Positions 1 through 6,162 of a DNA stretch of 64,000 nt are shown here, one piece after another; position 1 is the first letter of the stretch; each line of letters begins with the position of its first letter. This DNA is from Gammaproteobacteria bacterium (GTDB taxonomy: Bacteria > Pseudomonadota > Gammaproteobacteria > Steroidobacterales > Foliamicaceae), in NCBI GenBank assembly GCA_026707445.1, contig JAPOWV010000023.1:82641-146640 (forward strand), written 5' to 3'. The position numbers were made by a program, and so were the translations under genes. The notes beneath the pieces were generated by a model that was given only the letters and a program-made list of their open reading frames with translations, made no database searches and was not told where the DNA came from.

Positions 1-1
1 T

Positions 2-1063
2 TCCTGCCCGCACCGGGGTGCAATGGTCTGCCGCCGCAACGCCGGGAATGCCAAAACTCTGCAATGCTTCTATCACGCCTGGACTTTCAGCACCAGCGGC
101 GAGCTGATCGGCGTTCCCGGACGGGAAGCCTACGGCCCCCACTTCAAGCGTAGCGAACACGGGCTGAAGGAGCCGCCCAGGGTCGAAAGCTACCGGGGCT
201 TTTACTTTGTGAGCTTCAATCCGAAAGTCGAAGACCTCGTTACCTATCTGGCGGGGGCGAGAGACTACCTTGACCTCGTCGTCGACCAGGCCGAGGAAGG
301 TATGCGGGTGATTTCCGGTTCCAACAAGTACGCGATAAGCGCCAACTGGAAGCTGCTGGCGGAGAACAGCCTGGATGGATACCACCTGATCCCGACGCAC
401 CGGACTTACGTCGACTACATGTCCGGCCTTGGAACGGACGACAGCGGCGACACGCTGGCCTCCCGCCCGCCCGGCGCGGGGCGGGCCCTGGGCAACGGCC
501 ATTGCGTGTCGGAGAACATATCCAGAAACGGCCGCCCCATCGCCCGCTGGCATCCGGTATTCGGCGAGGAGGCCAAGCCGCGGATAGCGCGCGTGCGCCG
601 CCGGTTGGTGAAGAAATATGGAGAAGAGCGCGCCTACCGAATGGCCGATACCTCTCGAAATCTGCTTATCTATCCGAACCTGCTGATCATGGATTTCGTG
701 GCCATCAGCATTCGGTATATCGAACCCCTGGCGCCGGACAGAATGGACGTGACAGCCTGGCATCTCGTGCCCAGGGAAGAGTCAGGCGCCGCACTGGCCA
801 CCCGGCTCGACAGCTACCTGACCTTCCTCGGACCGGGTGGCTTTGCCACACCGGACGACGTGGAAGTCCTGGAATCGTGTCAGACCGGTTTCCGGGCGTC
901 CGGGAACGCGTGGTCCGACATCTCAAGGGGCATGCTCAAGGCCGACCCGGGAACGGCGGACGAGCTCCAGATGAGGGGATTCTGGCGGCAGTGGCACGCC
1001 AATATGCAGGGCCTGAGTCAAGCCAACGCGCAGGACGGACAGCCTGGCGGCGGCGAACGATGA
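2..1063 (+). CDS. Aromatic ring-hydroxylating dioxygenase, large (alpha) subunit, 5'-truncated by window
   Basis: The reading frame is open from base 2, so the true start lies left of the window; the internal ATG at 23 is not the start because it would cut the Rieske site. The first visible residues give CPH, 17 residues, then CFYH, the CxH-X17-CxxH ligand set of a Rieske [2Fe-2S] cluster. Further on, NSLDGYHLIPTH matches the mononuclear iron site (Asp, His, His) of the catalytic domain. Family members hydroxylate aromatic rings with O2 and electrons from a reductase and ferredoxin. The stop overlaps the beta-subunit start by 4 bp (ATGA), so the two are co-translated. Substrate cannot be told. 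No reductase or ferredoxin gene lies inside the window; it may be upstream. Confidence 0.9.
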   Translation, partial: SCPHRGAMVCRRNAGNAKTLQCFYHAWTFSTSGELIGVPGREAYGPHFKRSEHGLKEPPRVESYRGFYFVSFNPKVEDLVTYLAGARDYLDLVVDQAEEGMRVISGSNKYAISANWKLLAENSLDGYHLIPTHRTYVDYMSGLGTDDSGDTLASRPPGAGRALGNGHCVSENISRNGRPIARWHPVFGEEAKPRIARVRRRLVKKYGEERAYRMADTSRNLLIYPNLLIMDFVAISIRYIEPLAPDRMDVTAWHLVPREESGAALATRLDSYLTFLGPGGFATPDDVEVLESCQTGFRASGNAWSDISRGMLKADPGTADELQMRGFWRQWHANMQGLSQANAQDGQPGGGER

Positions 1064-1554
1064 CGGACAACGACAGGTTCGCGTTGCGAGCAAGCGTAGA
1101 GGAATTCCTGTTCCGGGAAGCGGTGCTTCTGGACGACTGGAGACTCGAGGAGTGGGTAGATCTGTTTACGGACGATGCCCGGTACGTGGTTCCCTCCACG
1201 GATTTGCCGGAAGGAGACCCCACGCGCGACCTCGTGTTCATCAACGACGACATCGTCCGCCTGCGCGCCCGCGCGGCGCGGCTGAACAGCCGGCATTCCC
1301 ACCGCGAGAATCCGCGGTCCCGGACCCGCCGGTTCGTGTCGAATGTGCGGGTTGAAGAAACCGACGACGGACAACTCTCGGTTTCCGCAAACGTCCTGGT
1401 TTACCGTTTCCGCAGCGGTGAAGGAGCGCCCTATGTCGGCACGATCGATTACATCCTGAGAAGAGACGGCGGGGATTTGAGAATTGCGTACCGCCGCGCC
1501 GTGCTGGATCTGGAAGATCTCTCCCGGCACGGCGCGGTCAGCATCATATTCTGA
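1060..1554 (+). CDS. Aromatic ring-hydroxylating dioxygenase, small (beta) subunit
   Basis: 164 residues, the normal size for the beta subunit, which has an NTF2/SnoaL-like cone fold and supports the alpha trimer without carrying metal. The N-terminal stretch EEFLFREAVLLDDWRLEEWVDLFTDDARYVVP and the C-terminal IAYRRAVLDLEDL are typical of the family. The ATG at 1060 overlaps the alpha-subunit TGA, which fixes the start. The gene ends 34 bp from the convergent RiPP-type block on the other strand. Confidence 0.88.
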   Translation: MTDNDRFALRASVEEFLFREAVLLDDWRLEEWVDLFTDDARYVVPSTDLPEGDPTRDLVFINDDIVRLRARAARLNSRHSHRENPRSRTRRFVSNVRVEETDDGQLSVSANVLVYRFRSGEGAPYVGTIDYILRRDGGDLRIAYRRAVLDLEDLSRHGAVSIIF

Positions 1555-1588
1555 ATGTCTCGTCCATCGCTTTGGGGCGAAACGCGCG

Positions 1589-2296
1589 CTAGTTCCTGAC
1601 GAAGTGACCCAGGTAATGGCGGCTTTCCGCTCGAATGCCGCCCGCGCGCACGCAAGCATCGTGAACCAGGCGCTCCGTGCAGCAGACGTACGCGACATTC
1701 GCCGGCTGGAGCATCCGCAAACAGGGCGCCTGCTGAGTTTTCCGGATAAAGGCGTCGGCCACTTCGCCGGGATGGAGGCGGTCCGGCGACGCCACGCACT
1801 CCGCCATTTCTTCGATCGGCACGGGCACCAGATAGACGTATCGGTCTGCGGGGCCCCTGTTCACGACGAGCCGGTTCCGGCTTTTCCATCTTGATGACAC
1901 TTCGAGTCCGTCCCACGAATCGAGGTGCAAGCCCAACCTCAGCCCCGTTGCCCGATCCACCGTAATCGAAGGACGATCGCCGTCGTCAATGGACGGGTCC
2001 AGTGCGGCGACCGGCGACAGACTGAGAAACGGCGAGAAATCCAGCGCTTGCTCGGATTGCAGGTCGCAGGGAAAGATTGCGACAAAGTCCAGCTCGTCCT
2101 CGATCGAAAGCTCGTCGAGAGAAGCGGTGTACTTGTTGACCTCGAATTCGTCCAACTTACGAAATTCGACCGGCAATCTTGCCTCGGGTCGATAGTCGAC
2201 AGCGTCCGGGTAATACTCCTGCACGCACACAAGCGTTTCGCTGAACGAAACCAGATCGTGCACATCACCCAGCCTGCGGTCAACGTAGATTTTCAT
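1589..2296 (-). CDS. Unknown protein, last gene of the RiPP-type block; possible Fe(II)/2-oxoglutarate oxygenase
   Basis: 235 residues from the ATG at 2296 (MKIYVDRRLGDV); a TTG at 2341 directly after the maturase stop is an alternative that would add 15 residues. No signal peptide. I do not recognise the family with certainty. Seen in sequence: an HLDSWD segment (His124, Asp126), then R138-N146-RY, then PANVAYVCCTERLVHD with His212 and RHYLGHF near the end. A His-x-Asp followed about 85 residues later by a His is the layout of the iron ligands in Fe(II)/2OG oxygenases, and such enzymes do tailor RiPPs. This is inference. The position right after the radical SAM gene on the same strand suggests a role in maturing the precursor at 3594-3875. 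It could instead be a non-enzymatic partner. Confidence 0.6.
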   Translation of the reverse strand: MKIYVDRRLGDVHDLVSFSETLVCVQEYYPDAVDYRPEARLPVEFRKLDEFEVNKYTASLDELSIEDELDFVAIFPCDLQSEQALDFSPFLSLSPVAALDPSIDDGDRPSITVDRATGLRLGLHLDSWDGLEVSSRWKSRNRLVVNRGPADRYVYLVPVPIEEMAECVASPDRLHPGEVADAFIRKTQQAPCLRMLQPANVAYVCCTERLVHDACVRAGGIRAESRHYLGHFVRN

Positions 2297-2342
2297 GGAA
2301 GATTTGGCGGCGCCGACGCAGGAAAGCCCTGCCGCCGCCAAT

Positions 2343-3491
2343 TCAGACCAGGTCCGCGCCGACTTTTTCCAACGGCTCGCCGTGCAGGGCCAGGTGCCTC
2401 ACGACGTGGGTGTAGAACTTGTCCAGACCTTCGCAATAGACCGTGGGGTTGTCGAACCCGTTGCCGCTCGCATACCGGTGCACGGGCTGGCCGCCGCCGC
2501 AGACGTCGCGCCAACAACAGTCCGAACATTCAGGTGCAGGCGTCTTCTTGAAATATTCGAATTCGTGAAACAGCGGGTCCTGGATGATTTCGCCAATGCT
2601 GGAACTCTTCAGGTCCCTGTAGTCATATCCGTTCCAGTACTTCGTGGATCGCAGTGTGTCGTCGGGGCCGACTCCACCATCGGACGACACGGTAATCAGA
2701 AGATGGTCCGGGTCGTCTTTCCCGTCGCCGAAAAGGAAGTTTCCCTGCCCGTAGATTCGCGCCAGAAAATGATCGATGAACCGAACGCCGACGGACTCCT
2801 CGTCATTCGCCATCCTGTCGAAAACCTGGATCAAAAAATCGCCGTAGGCTTCCGCGTCGCCGGAAAAATTGTCGTGATTCAGGTCGGGAAGCAGGAAGTC
2901 GAGCTGGCGCACGTTCAGGTCATGCCGAAAGTGGTCGTAAATGTCCCCGGCATCGAAATCCTGCCCGATCACGGCCAGGATAGCGGGAGGCTGATTCAGG
3001 TGTTCCTGACAAAGGGCCAAGCCACGCACGGTAGCCTGGTAGGACGATCTGCCGTTGTGATCGAGGCGATGGGCGTCGTTGTGCGCCTTTGCTCCGTCCA
3101 GGCTGACGCCCACCTGAACGCGATGCCGGTTGAAAATCTCGATCCACTCGAGATCGATCAGCATTCCGTTGGTCTGGATCGTCATCGACACGTCAACCAT
3201 GGGATCCAGATTTGACCTGATCTCATGGCAGATGCGATCGAGCCGGGTTTTCGGCATCAGAAGCGGTTCGCCGCCATGCAGGTGAATCGCTATTCGTTGA
3301 AGTTCGTACTCCTCGGAGAATTCCTTGAGCCTTTGCACCAACAGTGCGACCGTGTCATTCGAAATGAGCGCCGAGTGCCCCTTGTAGCTGTCGTCTCCCG
3401 CGTTGAAGAAGTAGCAATAGTCGCAATTCAGGTTACAGCGTTCCGTAATCTTCAATATGACTTCCAGCGTATTCAGCTCGCGGAAGTTCAC
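2343..3491 (-). CDS. Radical SAM/SPASM peptide maturase (cyclophane-forming type, FxsB/XyeB/GrrM-like)
   Basis: 382 residues from a GTG at 3491, which I prefer over the upstream GTG at 3518 because GAAGGA lies 6 nt before it and nothing comparable precedes 3518. The N-terminal CNLNCDYC (Cys19, 23, 26) is the CxxxCxxC that binds the SAM-cleaving [4Fe-4S] cluster. The C-terminal CSDCCWRDVCGGG followed by GNGFDNPTVYC is a SPASM domain of the kind shared by the FxsB, XyeB and GrrM maturases, several of which join an aromatic residue to the residue two places on, making three-residue cyclophanes. The precursor gene just upstream has three Asn-Phe-Val-Ser motifs, a fitting substrate (Phe-Val-Ser). 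The cytoplasmic location and the reaction are inferred from the family; the exact crosslink is not known. Confidence 0.88.
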   Translation of the reverse strand: MNFRELNTLEVILKITERCNLNCDYCYFFNAGDDSYKGHSALISNDTVALLVQRLKEFSEEYELQRIAIHLHGGEPLLMPKTRLDRICHEIRSNLDPMVDVSMTIQTNGMLIDLEWIEIFNRHRVQVGVSLDGAKAHNDAHRLDHNGRSSYQATVRGLALCQEHLNQPPAILAVIGQDFDAGDIYDHFRHDLNVRQLDFLLPDLNHDNFSGDAEAYGDFLIQVFDRMANDEESVGVRFIDHFLARIYGQGNFLFGDGKDDPDHLLITVSSDGGVGPDDTLRSTKYWNGYDYRDLKSSSIGEIIQDPLFHEFEYFKKTPAPECSDCCWRDVCGGGQPVHRYASGNGFDNPTVYCEGLDKFYTHVVRHLALHGEPLEKVGADLV

Positions 3492-3497
3492 TGTTCT

Positions 3498-3503
3498 TCC
3501 TTC
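3498..3503 (-). promoter_or_regulatory. Ribosome binding site that sets the maturase start
   Basis: Reads GAAGGA on the minus strand, 6 nt before the GTG at 3491. It favours this internal start over the GTG at 3518. Confidence 0.55.
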
Positions 3504-3531
3504 AGTAACCACAGGCACACTCGCTGTTACT

Positions 3532-3556
3532 CCCTGAAGCTTCTCCAGCTTCAGGG
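3532..3556 (-). promoter_or_regulatory. Perfect 10-bp hairpin between precursor and maturase genes
   Basis: The arms CCCTGAAGCT (3532-3541) and AGCTTCAGGG (3547-3556) pair perfectly around a 5-nt loop. No U-run follows on the minus strand, so it is not a classical terminator. It lies between a precursor, which is needed in large amounts, and its enzyme, so a role as attenuator, RNA processing site or 3' stabiliser of the precursor message is a reasonable inference. Confidence 0.6.
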
Positions 3557-3593
3557 CCAGGCAACAGGCTCAGGACAGACGAGTTTCCGCTAC

Positions 3594-3875
3594 TTAAGCA
3601 TCGGGCGCGGGCGGCGCAGAAACGAAATTGCCGCCTGCCCCCGCGGCGTCGGGCGCGGGTGGAGCAGAGACAAAATTGCCGCCTGCCACCGCACGACTTC
3701 CTGCCGCCACAGCATCGGGCGCGGGCGGCGCAGAAACGAAATTGCCGCCTGCCCGCGAGTAGCTTGAGATCTTCGCTTGCAGATTCGGGCCGATCGCCTT
3801 GCCTGCTGCTTCCTTCTGGTCCCTGTCGGAGATTCCCAGCTTCTCCCGGAGCTTTCGCACCTTCATGTCTTCCAT
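3594..3875 (-). CDS. Candidate RiPP precursor peptide with three GGNFVSAPPAPDA core repeats
   Basis: 93 residues. The ATG at 3875 follows a strong GAGGGG ribosome site at 3880-3885. Residues 1-42 are charged and helix-prone (KVRKLREKLG), like a leader. The rest holds three identical 13-residue units, GGNFVSAPPAPDA, at residues 43-55, 65-77 and 81-93, joined by spacers of 9 and 3 residues; the last unit ends at the C-terminus. The repeated Phe-Val-Ser recalls the F-x-S motif of FxsA-type precursors, whose radical SAM partners join aromatic residues to a neighbour. There is no Cys or Thr in the core, so lanthipeptide or sactipeptide chemistry is excluded. It lies 43 bp after an exported S9 peptidase gene and about 100 bp before the maturase. 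That it is a precursor is inferred from repeat structure and context. Confidence 0.82.
   Translation of the reverse strand: MEDMKVRKLREKLGISDRDQKEAAGKAIGPNLQAKISSYSRAGGNFVSAPPAPDAVAAGSRAVAGGNFVSAPPAPDAAGAGGNFVSAPPAPDA
3597..3749 (-). repeat. Three 39-bp core-encoding repeats of the precursor
   Basis: Units lie at 3711-3749 (first), 3645-3683 (second) and 3597-3635 (third). The outer two are almost identical in DNA. The middle one differs at several third-codon positions yet encodes the same 13 residues, which suggests selection on the peptide rather than a fresh duplication. Confidence 0.85.
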
Positions 3876-3879
3876 AGTT

Positions 3880-3885
3880 CCCCTC
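3880..3885 (-). promoter_or_regulatory. Strong ribosome binding site of the precursor gene
   Basis: Reads GAGGGG on the minus strand, 4 nt before the ATG at 3875. It supports this start and fits high expression of a short peptide. Confidence 0.6.
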
Positions 3886-3918
3886 GCTTATTACCAAAAG
3901 TGGTTTCATTCTACATCC

Positions 3919-6162
3919 TCACGACGTCCCCGGAGCAGACGCTTTGGCTGCCCCGCTCTGGAGCTCACGGAGCTTTCGCCAGCGATTGTATTGATCCGCT
4001 CTCGCCGGATCGTTGTCTTCTTCATCCTTCAGCCAAAAAGCGAACCAGTCAACGGCCCCTTGCTGCGACTCCAGGCGTTCCCAGGGGCGCTCGGGGTTGT
4101 GACTCGCCTCAGGCAGCACGATCATCTCCACCGGCCGGCCGAGCTTGCGCAGGAGAATATAGGTGTCCCAATACGAAGGGATCTGGTGCGACTCGATACG
4201 TAGCGGCGTTGTCATGTCCTCAAGGTTGAACACGGGGTTCCGCTCAATCCAGGTCGTGACCGCATCACCGACCGGAGCACCGTCCAACATCCGCTCGTAG
4301 TCGCGCTGGAAGCCTCCGAAACCGTAGCCGGTCATGTACATCCACCAGCCGAAATCGCTCACATCGGCAACGACGGCGGCCGCGAATTCGAAATCCCCCA
4401 TCGTCAGCGCGTGCTGTACGTAAAAACCGGTCCGGCTGAAACCCGTAATGCCGACCCGTTCCGGATCGATGAGCCCCATCCCGTCCAGCACGCGAACGGC
4501 GTCGATATAGGAGGCGGACACCTCCTCGGCCTCCTTGGGAAGCTGCAGCGATTCGCGCGGGCCGTCGGGCGCCTGCAGCACCACGAAGCCCTCGTTGGCA
4601 AGCGCCCGCGCAGCCATGGCGGCCGACATGCCGCGCGGCCCGTCCACGAGAAATTCCCACTCATGAAATCCATGGGTCTGGACCACCAGCGGATACCGCC
4701 GACCCTCTTCGAAGCCTATGGGACGGAGCAGTCCCCCATGCCACGTCCGGCCTCCCGACTCCCAGTCGAAGGGCTCCACGACGCCCATTTCAAGGTCCCG
4801 CAGCTGTGGATTGAAATCGGTGATTTTCCGGCTCTTGCCGCTACGGCTGTGCGTGGCCACGATTTCGGGGGGCTCATTCAGCTCCAGAGCCAGCGAGAAA
4901 CTCAATCGCGGGCCGTCCTCTGCATCCTGTTCGCCACCTTGGACGCCGCCCTCGATTGGCGCCCACCCCGATTCCTCTTTTCCGACCGTGACCGGCGGAC
5001 CAAAGCGTGACCCGAGCGTTACGGTGGTCAGTGCGCTGTCGGCGTGGAGCGAGTTGTGCTCGCCCAGCGCAACGATTTCCAGGCTGCCGGACTCAACTTC
5101 AATTTCGATCGTCGCGTGCTTGCCCCCGGTTTCCGCGTCGCCAGCCTCGAACGGCACGAATTGATCGGAGACCACGACACGCCGCGAGTCGGGCGACCAT
5201 CGGATGACGGACGTCAGACCATTGGGCGAATCAAGCAGCGGACGCGTTTCGCCAGTCTGCATGTCCACCAGCATCAACTGCGTCATCCAGAGAATGGTCA
5301 CGCCCTCTTCGCGCATGCCGGCGATCATGTCGGACAGCAAACCCCAGTCGAGTTCATACCAGTGGTCCGGTATGACCGGCATTCGCCGGGGAACGATCGC
5401 CCATCGTCCCGACGGCGATACCGACATCACCGGGTTGACGAGCGTCTGCGGGGCAAGGTCCACGGTGACCGTTTCGCCGCCGCCAGTGCGGGCCACGAAC
5501 ACCCCGTGAGGATAGATGTCGCTGATGATGTCGCGCCCCTCATTCATCAGGGTCCAGACCGGCTCGAACTCGTGGACATAGCCGTACTTCTGCCGCCGGA
5601 GCCGTTCCGCTTCGTCATCCGCCGGCACGAGAACGAGCAAGCCGCCTTCGCCGGCGCCCGCGGCAAAATCGATCACGCCTTCGGGATCGTCGGTCAATTG
5701 CCGCATTTCGCGGAACCCGGGATTGACGCTGAACACCTGCGGTTGCCCATTCGGGTTCTCGGCCACGAACATCAGCGTTGGACCGTCCGCGAGCCACCTG
5801 ACTTTCTGGATCGCGGGCCGGTTCGTGGAAGAAGAAAACCGGGCGATAACGCGACCCGGCCAGGCGCTGCTGCCGTCACCGATCACAAAGGCTTCGACTT
5901 CGTGGAGCGGAAACAGCCAAAGCGAGTAATCGACGGTTTCGTTGTCGATATTGCCTTTCTTGGTGACGGCGGTGAGGTATTCGCCTCCGGGCGAAACGTT
6001 GAACTCCAGGGCCAGGTAGCCGTAGGCCTGCAAGTCCGGCTCGGCCAGCCGGGTCATCTCGATGGAATCCCTGACCGTGAACGGCTCCCTGGCCGTGCAG
6101 ACCGCCGAAACCGCCAGCGCTACCGGGAGCAGGAACGCGCCTGCCAGTCGTGGTTTCCGCAT
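3919..6162 (-). CDS. Exported S9-family peptidase with Ser-Glu-His site, lasso-isopeptidase-like
   Basis: 747 residues. The N-terminal hydrophobic stretch (LAGAFLLPVALAVSAV) is a signal peptide, so it acts in the periplasm. A beta-propeller-type region precedes a C-terminal alpha/beta hydrolase domain. The nucleophile is Ser576 in GFSRTG; His688 lies in EASHNPE. Where most S9 enzymes have Gly-x-x-Asp, this one has RIESHQ, so the acid is probably Glu657. From memory, the lasso-peptide isopeptidase AtxE2 uses Ser-Glu-His with very similar spacing, so I infer this enzyme belongs near that group. Likely role: cleaving or opening a modified peptide, perhaps the Pro-rich product of the adjacent precursor. 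Its ATG directly follows the TGA of the upstream S9 gene, so the pair is translationally coupled. Confidence 0.85.
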   Translation of the reverse strand: MRKPRLAGAFLLPVALAVSAVCTAREPFTVRDSIEMTRLAEPDLQAYGYLALEFNVSPGGEYLTAVTKKGNIDNETVDYSLWLFPLHEVEAFVIGDGSSAWPGRVIARFSSSTNRPAIQKVRWLADGPTLMFVAENPNGQPQVFSVNPGFREMRQLTDDPEGVIDFAAGAGEGGLLVLVPADDEAERLRRQKYGYVHEFEPVWTLMNEGRDIISDIYPHGVFVARTGGGETVTVDLAPQTLVNPVMSVSPSGRWAIVPRRMPVIPDHWYELDWGLLSDMIAGMREEGVTILWMTQLMLVDMQTGETRPLLDSPNGLTSVIRWSPDSRRVVVSDQFVPFEAGDAETGGKHATIEIEVESGSLEIVALGEHNSLHADSALTTVTLGSRFGPPVTVGKEESGWAPIEGGVQGGEQDAEDGPRLSFSLALELNEPPEIVATHSRSGKSRKITDFNPQLRDLEMGVVEPFDWESGGRTWHGGLLRPIGFEEGRRYPLVVQTHGFHEWEFLVDGPRGMSAAMAARALANEGFVVLQAPDGPRESLQLPKEAEEVSASYIDAVRVLDGMGLIDPERVGITGFSRTGFYVQHALTMGDFEFAAAVVADVSDFGWWMYMTGYGFGGFQRDYERMLDGAPVGDAVTTWIERNPVFNLEDMTTPLRIESHQIPSYWDTYILLRKLGRPVEMIVLPEASHNPERPWERLESQQGAVDWFAFWLKDEEDNDPARADQYNRWRKLRELQSGAAKASAPGTS

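Noticed and set aside
2-1554. Dioxygenase as part of the RiPP-type locus
   Set aside because: It is convergent on the other strand, shares no operon with the block, and its family acts on aromatic compounds rather than peptides.
3597-3749. CRISPR array
   Set aside because: The three 39-bp units are coding repeats in one frame, with synonymous differences and spacers of unequal size; no cas genes are near.
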